Origin: Rhizobium lentis
GTDB lineage: Bacteria; Pseudomonadota; Alphaproteobacteria; Rhizobiales; Rhizobiaceae
Direction: 5' to 3'
DNA: 64,000 bases
NCBI RefSeq assembly: GCF_017352135.1
Contig: NZ_CP071457.1
Location: 186,001-250,000 of the forward strand
The position numbers and the translations under genes are program-made. A model generated the notes under the pieces. It did no database searches. It was given only the letters and a program-made list of their open reading frames with translations, and was not told the origin of the DNA. How positions within the stretch are numbered: the first letter of the stretch is position 1; every line of letters begins with the position of its first letter. Positions 52,074-60,540 of the stretch are shown one piece after another.

Positions 52074-52847
52074 ATGAAACTGCTCCCCATGCTCTTTGCC
52101 GGCGCGGCACTTGCTCTTTCCGCGGTCACGGCACAGGCCGAAGTCCGCTTCGGCGTCATGAACGAATCCTATCCGCCGTTCTTTGCCAAGGATGCCTCGG
52201 GGCAGTGGCACGGATGGGAGATCGACCTGATGAACGCCGTCTGCGAAGAGATGAAGGAGAAATGCTCGATCGTCGACATTTCCTGGGATGGTCTCATTCC
52301 GGCTCTTCAGAGCAAGAAGTTCGACGTAATCTGGTCGTCGATGTCGAACACCGAGGAACGCTCGAAAGTGATCGACTTCACTGACAAATATTACAACACG
52401 CCGAGCACACTGATCGGCCCCAAGGACCAGAACCCGGGGGCCACCGCCGAGGATGTGAAGGGCAAGACCATCGGCATCCAGGTCTCGACGATCCAGTCGG
52501 AATATTACAAGAAGTATTTTGCCAGTGTCGCCGAGGAAAAGACCTACCAGACGCTCGACGAGGCTTTCCAGGATCTCGCCTCCGGCCGCATCGACTATGT
52601 CTTTGGCGATTCGCTCGCGCTTGACGCTTTCCTGAAAAGCGATGCCGGCAAGGATTGCTGCGCCAATATGGGCGATGTCGCCGACGACAAGGAGATCCTC
52701 GGGGCTGGCGTTTCGGGCGGCCTGCGCAAGGAAGATACCGAGCTGAAAGCCAAGCTGAACAAGGCGATCGCTGCGGTTCGCGCTGATGGCCAGTATGACG
52801 CGATCACCAAGAAATACTTCGATTTCGATATTTACGGCGCGAAGTAA
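52074..52847 (+). CDS. polar amino-acid ABC transporter substrate-binding protein
   Basis: A 257-residue SBP_bac_3 protein starting MKLLPMLFAGAALALSAVTAQAEV, with a Sec signal cleaved near AQA and CAGGAG before the ATG. Core motifs are VRFGVMNESYPPFFAKD, GWEIDLMNAVCEEMKEKCSIVDISWDGLIPALQSKKFDVIWSSMS and TEERSKVIDFTDKYY. It delivers the ligand to the two permeases downstream. Association with homocysteine methyltransferase suggests S-methylmethionine or another methylated compound. Confidence 0.92.
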   Translation: MKLLPMLFAGAALALSAVTAQAEVRFGVMNESYPPFFAKDASGQWHGWEIDLMNAVCEEMKEKCSIVDISWDGLIPALQSKKFDVIWSSMSNTEERSKVIDFTDKYYNTPSTLIGPKDQNPGATAEDVKGKTIGIQVSTIQSEYYKKYFASVAEEKTYQTLDEAFQDLASGRIDYVFGDSLALDAFLKSDAGKDCCANMGDVADDKEILGAGVSGGLRKEDTELKAKLNKAIAAVRADGQYDAITKKYFDFDIYGAK

Positions 52848-52859
52848 ACAGTCCTGACA

Positions 52860-53585
52860 ATGGCGACCGCGCAACAAGGCATTCTGGGCTTGCTCTCCCC
52901 CTATCCTCCGGGATGGGGTGGTGTCCTGCTGACGGGCGCGGTCTCCACGGTCGCCATCTCGGCCTGCGCTCTTGCGATCGGCCTCCTACTCGGCACGGGC
53001 GGTGCGCTTGGGAAGCTCTCGGGCAATCGCGTGCTGCGCCTGCTGCTGGATGTCTATACCACGGTGATCCGCGCCGTTCCCGAGCTGATCCTGATCGTCG
53101 GGCTCTACTATGCGGGCACCGATGGCCTGAACCGGCTCCTGGCCGCGCTGGACCTGCCGCCGGTCGAGGTGAACGGCTTCGTCGCGGCCGTCGCCGTTTT
53201 GGGCTTCGTGCAGGGCGCCTATATGACGGAGGTGCTGCGCGGCGCGATCCTCGCCATTCCGATCGGCCAGATCGAGGCCGCCAAGGCCTTCGGCATGGGA
53301 CCGGTGCTGCGGTTCCGCCGCATCCTGCTGCCGGCGCTGTTGCCGAACGCGCTGCCGGGTCTTGCCAATCTGTGGATGTCGGTCACCAAGGACAGCGCAC
53401 TGGTCGCGGTCGTCGGCTATCAGGAACTGGCGCTCGCCACCCGTCTCGCCGGGGCGAGCACCAAACACTACTTCGTCTTCTTCCTCGCTTCGGCTCTTCT
53501 TTATCTCGCCATCACGCTCGCTTCCAACGTCGTCTTCAAACTGATCGAAGGGCGAGTGCGGCGGGGACAGCCGCGTCTTGCCTGA
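52860..53585 (+). CDS. polar amino-acid ABC transporter permease 1
   Basis: A 241-residue HisQ/HisM-type permease with about five membrane helices, TVIRAVPELILIVGLYYAG and the EAA loop GAILAIPIGQIEAAKAFGMGPVLRFRRILLPALLPNALPGL. It begins 12 bp after the binding-protein stop and ends 12 bp before the partner permease. Confidence 0.92.
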   Translation: MATAQQGILGLLSPYPPGWGGVLLTGAVSTVAISACALAIGLLLGTGGALGKLSGNRVLRLLLDVYTTVIRAVPELILIVGLYYAGTDGLNRLLAALDLPPVEVNGFVAAVAVLGFVQGAYMTEVLRGAILAIPIGQIEAAKAFGMGPVLRFRRILLPALLPNALPGLANLWMSVTKDSALVAVVGYQELALATRLAGASTKHYFVFFLASALLYLAITLASNVVFKLIEGRVRRGQPRLA

Positions 53586-53597
53586 AGAAAGCGCCCT

Positions 53598-54287
53598 ATG
53601 AGTTTCACCTGGATCTCCTCCTATTGGCCGCTGCTTCTGACCGGTGCCTGGCAGACCGTCTCGCTGCTTGTCATTTCCGTGGTGTTCGGTTTCGTCCTCG
53701 CCATCGGTCTCGCTTTCGCGCAGGTGAGCGGCGGCAGGCTGACGAGGCTCGCCGCCCGCGGCTACTGCACTTTCTTCCGCGGCACGCCGCTGCTGATCCA
53801 GCTTTGGCTCCTTTACTACGGGGTCGGCTCGCTGTTGCCGATGATCCCCGGCATCCGCCAGAGCCTGTTCTGGCCGATCCTGCGTGAGGGCTTTTTCTTC
53901 GCTTCCGTCAGCTTCACGCTTAACTACGCGGCCTATGAGGCGGAGGTATTGCGCGGTGCGCTGCTTGCCGTTCCCAAGGGCGAGCTGGAGGCCGGCCAAG
54001 CCTTCGGCCTGTCGCCCTGGAAGCTGACCCGCCGCATCTGGCTGCCGCGCGCCATCCGCATCGCCCTGCCGACCATCGCGGGAGAGATCGTCATGCAGCT
54101 CAAGGCAACGCCGCTCGCCTTCACGGTGACGGTGATGGATCTCTACGCCGTCGCCAACAAGGTTCGCCAGGACACGCTGCTCGTCTACGAACCGCTGCTT
54201 GTCGTCACCCTCTTCTATCTCGCCCTGACCGCAGTCATCGCCCGCGTCTTTCGAGGTCTCGAAGCGCAGGTGCCGGTTCGCCGCTAG
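53598..54287 (+). CDS. polar amino-acid ABC transporter permease 2
   Basis: A 229-residue HisM-type permease with FFRGTPLLIQLWLLYYGVGSL, NYAAYEAEVLRGALLAVPKGELEAGQAFGLSPWKLTRRIWLPRAIRIALPTI as its EAA region, and about five helices. It forms the heterodimer with the preceding permease. Confidence 0.92.
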   Translation: MSFTWISSYWPLLLTGAWQTVSLLVISVVFGFVLAIGLAFAQVSGGRLTRLAARGYCTFFRGTPLLIQLWLLYYGVGSLLPMIPGIRQSLFWPILREGFFFASVSFTLNYAAYEAEVLRGALLAVPKGELEAGQAFGLSPWKLTRRIWLPRAIRIALPTIAGEIVMQLKATPLAFTVTVMDLYAVANKVRQDTLLVYEPLLVVTLFYLALTAVIARVFRGLEAQVPVRR

Positions 54288-54363
54288 GCCGGCGGAAGCT
54301 CACACATTGTTTTGACAAGTCCGCCGCCGGTGACGGCACGAAAGCACGAATGGAGACGACCTC

Positions 54364-55272
54364 ATGAGCATAACGCGAATTCTCGATGGCGGCATGAGCC
54401 GCGAGCTTCTACGGCTGGGCGCCGAACTGAAGCAGCCGGAATGGTCGGCGTTGGCGCTGATGAATTCACCTGAGATCGTGCGAGAGGTGCACCAGGAATT
54501 TATCGCCGCCGGCTCTGAGGTCATCACGACGAACAGCTATGCGCTCGTGCCCTTCCATATCGGCGAAGACCGCTTTCAGCAGGAGGGACCGGCGCTGATC
54601 CGCCTCGCAGGCCGTCTGGCGCGCGAGGCCGCCGATGCCGCCCCCGACAGGAAGGTGCTGGTCGCCGGCTCGCTGCCGCCGATCTTCGGCTCCTACGAGC
54701 CTGAGAACTTTGAGCCTTCCCGGGTGCAGGATTATCTCAAGGTGCTGGTCGAAAACCTCGCTCCCTTCGTCGACATATGGCTCGGCGAGACATTGAGCCT
54801 GATCGCCGAGGGCGAGGCCGTCCGCGAGGCGGTGGCGGCATCGGGCAAGCCGTTCTGGATTTCGTTCACCATTGCGGATGACGAGGCTGCGATCAAGGGC
54901 GGCGCGCCGAAACTCCGCTCCGGCGAAAGCGTCGAGGACGCGGCGTCCTGGGCGGTCTCGTCGGGTGCGGCGGCTTTCCTGTTCAATTGCAGCAAACCAG
55001 AGGTCATGCGGGGAGCGGTTGACGCGGCGGCACGGGTGTTCCGGGAGAGGAATGCCCAGATCGAAATCGGCGTCTACGCCAATGCCTTCGAAGGGGAAAC
55101 GGGCGAGCAAGCCGCCAATGAAGGCCTGCACGATACCCGTGACGACTTGAACGACGACGCCTATTCACGCTTTGCCTGTTCGTGGGCCGAAGCCGGCGCA
55201 ACCATCATCGGCGGCTGCTGCGGCATCGGCGCTGCCCATATTCATCGCCTCAGCAGGACGCTTTCCCGCTGA
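54364..55272 (+). CDS. homocysteine S-methyltransferase family protein
   Basis: A 302-residue zinc methyltransferase barrel starting MSITRILDGGMSRELLRLGAEL. The zinc cysteines are one in FLFNCSKPEVM and two in TIIGGCCGIGAAHI. The family (MmuM/BHMT-like) moves a methyl group from S-methylmethionine or betaine to homocysteine, forming methionine. No cobalamin or folate module is attached. It sits 76 bp after the transporter permease and is probably in the same transcript. It could use a compound imported by that transporter. Confidence 0.88.
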   Translation: MSITRILDGGMSRELLRLGAELKQPEWSALALMNSPEIVREVHQEFIAAGSEVITTNSYALVPFHIGEDRFQQEGPALIRLAGRLAREAADAAPDRKVLVAGSLPPIFGSYEPENFEPSRVQDYLKVLVENLAPFVDIWLGETLSLIAEGEAVREAVAASGKPFWISFTIADDEAAIKGGAPKLRSGESVEDAASWAVSSGAAAFLFNCSKPEVMRGAVDAAARVFRERNAQIEIGVYANAFEGETGEQAANEGLHDTRDDLNDDAYSRFACSWAEAGATIIGGCCGIGAAHIHRLSRTLSR

Positions 55273-55435
55273 GGCGATATCTTGGCCGCGGATAATGGTC
55301 GCCGTGCCGCCGCTCAGCCCTCGATTGATTCGAGCATATTCATGTGATCATGGCGCAAGGCGCCCATTTCGCCTTCGGCGAGGGCCGTCTGTCATTCTTT
55401 CGCGCTGCTTGCCGTTCAGGCATTCACGGCTTATA

Positions 55436-55450
55436 TAGTCATAGTAGTCA
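55436..55450. promoter_or_regulatory. direct repeats in toxin-antitoxin promoter
   Basis: TAGTCA occurs at 55436-55441 and 55445-55450, next to the TATA-like stretch 55431-55437. It lies 20 bp before the antitoxin ATG and is a likely autoregulation site for the antitoxin. Confidence 0.4.
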
Positions 55451-55470
55451 TTCTGGTCGGAGGGTGAGCA

Positions 55471-55737
55471 ATGCAGACATCACGGCAAGGCGATGAAAGC
55501 TGGACCGTTGCCAGTGCAAAGGCGAAGCTTTCCGAGGTGATCGAACGCGCGCAATCCGCGCCACAGACAATCACACGCAACGGCAAGCCCAGCGTCGTCG
55601 TCGTCTCCGCTGAGGAATGGCAGCGGAAGACGGCGCGGAAGGGGACGCTCGCCGAATTTCTGATGGAATCGCCGCTCCGCGGCGCCGATCTGGATCTTGA
55701 GCGTCAACGCGACGAACCGTCTGATCCGACGCTGTGA
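55471..55737 (+). CDS. Phd/YefM-family antitoxin
   Basis: An 88-residue antitoxin. The DNA-binding N-terminus is WTVASAKAKLSEVIERAQSAPQTITRNGKPSVVVVSAEEWQR, the Phd/YefM pattern. The C-terminal ~35 residues (TLAEFLMESPLRGADLDLERQRDE) would wrap the toxin. GGAGGG precedes the ATG. It overlaps the toxin start by 4 bp. Confidence 0.9.
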   Translation: MQTSRQGDESWTVASAKAKLSEVIERAQSAPQTITRNGKPSVVVVSAEEWQRKTARKGTLAEFLMESPLRGADLDLERQRDEPSDPTL

Positions 55738-56156
55738 AGCTGCTGCTGGACACCAATGTTCTGTCTGAGGTGACGAAGCCGAACCCTGATGCGCGCGTCC
55801 TAGAATGGCTGGATGGGCTCGACGAGGATCGCACCTTCATCAGCATCGTGTCGGTCGCGGAGATCCGTCGCGGCGTTGCCCTGATGGACAAGGGACGCAA
55901 ACGCGATGCACTGGCCGAATGGCTTGTCCAAGACCTGACGCAACGCTTCGAGCGCCGCATCATTGCGGTGGACGAACCGGTTGCCTTGGCCTGGGGAGAC
56001 CTCATGGGCCATGCAAAGCGGAGCGGCCGCGGGCTGTCCTCGATGGATGGCCTGATCGCGGCCACCGCGATTGCTCATGATCTCAGCCTCGCGACGCGTA
56101 ACACGAGGGATTTCGAGGGCTTTGGGATCGAGCTGATCGATCCCTGGATTGGATGA
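55734..56156 (+). CDS. vapC: VapC-type PIN-domain toxin
   Basis: A 140-residue PIN-domain ribonuclease. The acidic metal-binding residues are in LLLDTNVLSEV, SVAEIRRG, MDGLIAATA and ATRNTRDFEGFG. The GTG start at 55734 is inside the antitoxin stop region (GTGA), so translation is coupled. VapC enzymes cut tRNA or rRNA, and the antitoxin upstream neutralises it. All key residues appear intact, so the pair is probably active. Confidence 0.92.
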   Translation: MKLLLDTNVLSEVTKPNPDARVLEWLDGLDEDRTFISIVSVAEIRRGVALMDKGRKRDALAEWLVQDLTQRFERRIIAVDEPVALAWGDLMGHAKRSGRGLSSMDGLIAATAIAHDLSLATRNTRDFEGFGIELIDPWIG

Positions 56157-56186
56157 AATGCTTCCGTCAGGCTGCAGCCGGCAGCT

Positions 56187-56957
56187 TCAATGCAGCCCGA
56201 ACAGATTCAGCAGTTCCTCGCGGTGCCGGACGAATTCCGGCGCGCTGCGGTCGCGAGGACGCGGCAGATCGATATCGATCAGGCGCGGCTCGCCGCCCTT
56301 CTCCCGCGGCAGGATGAGGATCCGGTCGGCGAGATAGATCGCCTCCTCGAGATCGTGGGTGACGAGAATGGTCGTCACATCCTCATCGCGCCAGATCCGG
56401 GCGAGCTCCTGCTGCATGCCGATCTTGGTCATCGCGTCGAGTGCGCCGAGCGGTTCGTCGAGCAGCAATATCTCCGGCTGGACGGCAAGCGCCCGGGCGA
56501 TGCCGACGCGCTGCGCCATGCCGCCGGAGAGCTGTCTGGGATAGGCGGCCTCGAACTGCTGCAGGCCGACGAGCTTGACATAGTGGCGCGCCCGGTTCCT
56601 CGCCTGCTCGTGTGAGAGGCCTCTCGTTTTCAGTCCGAAGGCGACGTTGTCGAGCACATCAAGCCAGGGAAGTAGGCGCGGCTCCTGGAAGATGACGGCG
56701 CGTTCCGCGCCGACGCCACGTACCGCCTTGCCGTCGACGAGGACCTCTCCGGTATCGGACTCCTCAAGACCTGCCAGGACCCGCAGCAGTGTTGTCTTGC
56801 CCGAACCGCTCGCGCCGACGATCGCAAGGCTTTCGCCGGAACGGACATTGAGATTGATATCCTTCAGAACCTGCAGGGGTTTGCCGTTCAGCTTGTAGGA
56901 TTTGGAGAGGTGACGGATCGTCACCTCTCCGCGGCGAATATCCTCGGCGACGCTCAT
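56187..56957 (-). CDS. SsuB/TauB-type ABC transporter ATPase
   Basis: A 256-residue ATPase of the nitrate/sulfonate/taurine class, with Walker A VGASGSGKTTLLRVLAG, signature LSGGMAQRVGIARAL, Walker B ILLLDEPLGALDAMTK and the H-loop TILVTHDLEEAIYLADRI. A GTG one codon upstream of the ATG is an equally possible start. It is last of a leftward four-gene operon, 9 bp after the binding-protein gene. Confidence 0.92.
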   Translation of the reverse strand: MSVAEDIRRGEVTIRHLSKSYKLNGKPLQVLKDINLNVRSGESLAIVGASGSGKTTLLRVLAGLEESDTGEVLVDGKAVRGVGAERAVIFQEPRLLPWLDVLDNVAFGLKTRGLSHEQARNRARHYVKLVGLQQFEAAYPRQLSGGMAQRVGIARALAVQPEILLLDEPLGALDAMTKIGMQQELARIWRDEDVTTILVTHDLEEAIYLADRILILPREKGGEPRLIDIDLPRPRDRSAPEFVRHREELLNLFGLH

Positions 56958-56966
56958 CACCGTTCC

Positions 56967-57950
56967 TCAATTGCTCGCCGGTTTGGCGTCGGCGGTAAAG
57001 CGGATGTCCTTGGCCGCCAGCTGGCCTTGTTTCAGCTTGCCTTCGCGGACGAGGACGTCGATCCAGAACTGGATGTCGCGCTCGACCGGGAGACCGCCGG
57101 CGCGTACGCCGTAGCCGCGGAAATACTGCGCGATATCAGCGTTCTCGCCACGTTCGGTCAGCGCCTTGGCCAGGATCTTCTTGGTTTCCTCGGGATGCTC
57201 GCGAGCATAATCGAGGGCGCGGGCCGACTGCTCGACGAAAATCTTGGCGGCTTCCGGGTGTTGCTTGATGAAATCGCGGCGCAGGACCACGAAGCCGCCG
57301 GCGATGTCGCCGAGTACGTCAGTATCGTCGAAAACCGGGCGCAGGCCGCCGTTCTTCAGCGCCGCACCCTCGAAGGTCGTCTGCCAATAACCGAAGGCGG
57401 CGATATCGACCTGCTTGGAGCGCAGGACCTGTTCGAGCTGCGGCCCGGGAACGACGACCTGGTTGGCGGAGTCGCTCGGCAGGCCGACGGAATGCAAGGC
57501 CTCGCGGATCGTGTAGTCGAGATGCGCGCCGAGCGTGTTGACTGCGATGCTCTTGCCGACAATGTCCTTGATCGTTTTGATCGGGCTGTCTTCCAGCACG
57601 TAGAAGGTCGACTGTACCTCGTCGTTGATGCCGTTCGACGGATAGGCGGCGACGAAGTCGTTGCCGCCGATGATCGAATTGAGGACGGCGGAGGTGGCGG
57701 CGCTGCCGATCTCGACATCGCCGGACGCCAGGGCGATGAGAGAGGCCGGTCCGCCCTGGGCATAGCCGACATTCTCCAGCGTGATGCCCGTGCCGTCGAA
57801 ATAACCGAGTTCGGCGGCAAGTTCATGGGCGGCAAGTCCGCCCTGGCTTGCGAGATAGCGCAGCTTCACCGTGTCGGTGGCTGCGGCCGGCGTGGCAAGA
57901 CCGAGAGCGATCATCGCCGGCAGGAGGAGATTGCGGGGATGGAACGTCAT
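56967..57950 (-). CDS. SsuA/NrtA-type ABC transporter substrate-binding protein
   Basis: A 327-residue binding protein starting MTFHPRNLLLPAMIALGLATPAAA, with a Sec signal and AAAGGA before the ATG. Family features are TVKLRYLASQGGLAAHELAAELGYFDG, NVGYAQGGPASLIALASGDVEIG and VVLRRDFIKQHPEAAKIFVEQSARALDYA. Relatives bind alkanesulfonates, taurine, nitrate or aromatic sulfur compounds. The operon's monooxygenase favours an organosulfur or amine ligand. Confidence 0.9.
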   Translation of the reverse strand: MTFHPRNLLLPAMIALGLATPAAATDTVKLRYLASQGGLAAHELAAELGYFDGTGITLENVGYAQGGPASLIALASGDVEIGSAATSAVLNSIIGGNDFVAAYPSNGINDEVQSTFYVLEDSPIKTIKDIVGKSIAVNTLGAHLDYTIREALHSVGLPSDSANQVVVPGPQLEQVLRSKQVDIAAFGYWQTTFEGAALKNGGLRPVFDDTDVLGDIAGGFVVLRRDFIKQHPEAAKIFVEQSARALDYAREHPEETKKILAKALTERGENADIAQYFRGYGVRAGGLPVERDIQFWIDVLVREGKLKQGQLAAKDIRFTADAKPASN

Positions 57951-57990
57951 GGGGATGTCCTTTCGGAAGAGGAAAAGCGATGGAAACGGG

Positions 57991-58842
57991 TCAGACGTTC
58001 GGCTGGGACCAGCGGCAGAGACGACGCTGCAGGAGAACGAGCAGGCCATTCGCGGCAAGCCCGAGAAAGGCGAGCAGAAGGATCGCCGCAAACATCAGCG
58101 GGATCTGGAAATTGTACTGGGCATTCATCACCTGAAAGCCGATGCCCTTGTTGGCGCCGATCATCTCGGCGGCGATCAGCAAGAGAAGCGCGGTGGTCGC
58201 TGAAAGACGCAGGCCGACGAATATCGCTGGGACGGAGGCCGGCAGGATGACGCGGCGAAAGACGGTCAGCGGTCCGGCGCCATAGGTGCGCGCCATCTCG
58301 ATGAGCTTCTTGTCCACTTCCTTGACGCCGCCGATCGTGGAGAGCAGCACCGGAAACAGCGTCGCCCAGAAGATCACGAAGATCTTCGACGTTTCACCGA
58401 GGCCGAGCAGCAGGATGAAGACCGGATAGAGCGCCAGCGCCGAGGTCTGTCGGAAGAGCTGCAGGATCGGATCGAGCGCCTGTTCGACTGCACGAAACTG
58501 ACCCATGAACAGACCGAGCGGAATACCGACAACGACCGCGAAGGCGAAAGCGGTTCCGGATCGCTGCAGGCTGATGGCGATGTCATCGAGCAGCGCGCCA
58601 CTGGCGAGGTTGGTCCACAGGGCCGAGAGGATCACGTTCAACGGCGGGAAGACGGCGGGATTGACCCAGCCCCTGGCGCTCGACACCTGCCAGAGCACGA
58701 GAAAGCCGATGAGCAGGCCGTAGCGCGGCAGAAGCGATGCGAGCGTGCCGCGCACATGGGGCGCCAGATTGGAACCGGTGCTTTTGCTGGTTTTCAGGCG
58801 GCCGAAACTTCTCGGAAGGGTCTGATTGATCTCATAGGTCAT
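57991..58842 (-). CDS. SsuC/TauC-type ABC transporter permease
   Basis: A 283-residue permease starting MTYEINQTLPRSFGRL, with GAGCAG upstream. It has six helices and the EAA loop KLIEMARTYGAGPLTVFRRVILPASVPAIFVGLRLS. The start precedes the monooxygenase stop by only about 10 bp, so the four genes are one transcript. Confidence 0.92.
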   Translation of the reverse strand: MTYEINQTLPRSFGRLKTSKSTGSNLAPHVRGTLASLLPRYGLLIGFLVLWQVSSARGWVNPAVFPPLNVILSALWTNLASGALLDDIAISLQRSGTAFAFAVVVGIPLGLFMGQFRAVEQALDPILQLFRQTSALALYPVFILLLGLGETSKIFVIFWATLFPVLLSTIGGVKEVDKKLIEMARTYGAGPLTVFRRVILPASVPAIFVGLRLSATTALLLLIAAEMIGANKGIGFQVMNAQYNFQIPLMFAAILLLAFLGLAANGLLVLLQRRLCRWSQPNV

Positions 58843-58852
58843 GGCCTGCTCC

Positions 58853-60205
58853 TCACTCGGCTGCCTGGAGAGCGGCACGTCCGGCAGCCCAGCGGTTGGT
58901 GGGGAAAGGCAGGCCGAGGTTTTCCCGCAGCGTCTTGCCTTCGTAAGCGGTGCGGAACAGACCGCGGCGCTGAAGTTCCGGGATCACCAGATCGACGAAG
59001 TCATCGAGCGCCGTCGGCAGCCACGGCGGCAGAATGTTGAAACCGTCGGCCGCTTCGTTCTCGAACCATGTCTGCAGCGTATCGGCGATCTGCTCGGCCG
59101 TGCCGACGATGGTGTAGTGACCGCGGGCGGACGCGATCCATTGATAGAGCTGGCGGATGGTGAAGTTGTTTTCGTCGGCGATCTGCCGGATGAGGGCCTG
59201 GCGGCTCTTCATACCTTCCGTCGGCGGCGCGGGCGGAAGAGGCCCGTCGAGATCATAACCGTGCAGGTCGAGCGTGCCGCCGGTCAGGCCGTTGAGGAGG
59301 CCGATCCCGTCCTCTTCGACGATGAGCGAGGTCAGACGGTCGTATTTCTCGCGCGCTTCCGCTTCCGTCCGGCCGACGAAGGCCGATACGCCGGGCATGA
59401 CTAGGATGTGGTCGGGATTTCGGCCGAGGCCACGGGCGCGCGCCTTGATATCCCGGTAGAACTCCTGCGCGGTTTCAATATGCTGGTGGGCTGTGAAGAT
59501 GACTTCTGCCGTGGCTGCGGCGAGTCCGCGGCCGTCTTCCGACTGCCCGGCCTGGACGATGACGGGATGCCCCTGCGGCGAGCGCGAGACGTTGAGCGGG
59601 CCGCGCACGCTGAAATGCTCGCCGCGGTGGTCGGTGTCGTGCAGCTTCGCCGGGTCGAAGAAGACGCCGGATTCCTTGTCGCGGATGAAGGCGTCGTCCT
59701 CGAAGCTCTCCCAGAGTTTTCGGACGACATCGACATGCTCGGCGGCACGGCGGTATCGTTCGGCATGCGGCAACTGCGTATCGCGGTTGAAGTTCTGCGC
59801 CGTCAGGTCCCCTGTGGTGGTCACGACATTCCAGCCGGCGCGCCCCCCGGAGATCAGGTCCAGCGAGGCGAATTTGCGGGCGGTGGTGTAGGGCTCCTCA
59901 TAGGTGGTCGAAGACGTCGCGATGAAGCCAAGATGGGTGGTAAGAGGCGCCAGCGCGGAGAACAGGGTGACGGGCTCGAAGCCGGCCACGCGGGCATTGC
60001 CGCCTTCGCGCGCTCCGCCGAAACCGACGGCCAGTCCATCGGCCAGGAAATAGGCATCGAAGAGGCCGCGCTCGGCTGTCAGTGCAAGTTGTTTGTGAAA
60101 ATCGAAACTGGTCGCGCCGTCGACCGGCTGGTCGGGATGCCGCCATGCGGCAACATGCTGTCCGCCGCCAGGAAGAAATGCGCCGAGCCTGATTTTGCGT
60201 GTCAT
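58853..60205 (-). CDS. FMN-dependent monooxygenase of the NtaA/SnaA/DszA family
   Basis: A 450-residue LLM-class monooxygenase. MTRKIRLGAFLPGGGQHVAAWRHP, FFLADGLAVG-like, TTYEEPYTTARKFASLDLISGGRAGWNVVTT and HPVIVQAGQSEDGRGLAAATAEVIFTAHQ are family blocks. Members use FMNH2 from a separate reductase to open sulfones, aminopolycarboxylates or antibiotics. It is first gene of the operon with the SsuABC-type transporter, which fits sulfur scavenging. No flavin reductase is adjacent. GGAGAGG lies upstream of the ATG. Confidence 0.9.
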   Translation of the reverse strand: MTRKIRLGAFLPGGGQHVAAWRHPDQPVDGATSFDFHKQLALTAERGLFDAYFLADGLAVGFGGAREGGNARVAGFEPVTLFSALAPLTTHLGFIATSSTTYEEPYTTARKFASLDLISGGRAGWNVVTTTGDLTAQNFNRDTQLPHAERYRRAAEHVDVVRKLWESFEDDAFIRDKESGVFFDPAKLHDTDHRGEHFSVRGPLNVSRSPQGHPVIVQAGQSEDGRGLAAATAEVIFTAHQHIETAQEFYRDIKARARGLGRNPDHILVMPGVSAFVGRTEAEAREKYDRLTSLIVEEDGIGLLNGLTGGTLDLHGYDLDGPLPPAPPTEGMKSRQALIRQIADENNFTIRQLYQWIASARGHYTIVGTAEQIADTLQTWFENEAADGFNILPPWLPTALDDFVDLVIPELQRRGLFRTAYEGKTLRENLGLPFPTNRWAAGRAALQAAE

Positions 60206-60540
60206 TTCGCGTCCTCTCCGTTCGCCGTCGACAGCCCGGCTTCCCCAGGGTCAGTATTAAACTGGCTGCTGGACTGCTAAGATACATTCCACATAAATTT
60301 TATAGAGAAACTTAATTTCATAATTACGGGGGAAGCGTGAATAGATTTGCGGGATCGACTTGAAACTCGAAATTCCACGATCGAGGCAACCGCCCCTCGA
60401 ATTATAGGGGTCGGCGGCCAGGCGCATTTTTTTCACTGTGGTGATAAGAGCCAAAGGCGGCTACGAGAAGGTCATCCGCCGACGTTCCCTCGCACGAATG
60501 TCCGCAGCGAAGGATGTTAGTACACTGATGGGCTCAGGCG
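60206..60540. other. 335-bp intergenic region upstream of the sulfur operon
   Basis: The section 60270-60360 is strongly AT-rich for this genome and must hold the promoter of the leftward monooxygenase operon. A TATAAA occurs on the minus strand near 60300, but without a good -35. I see no gene, operator or terminator I can defend. Confidence 0.4.
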
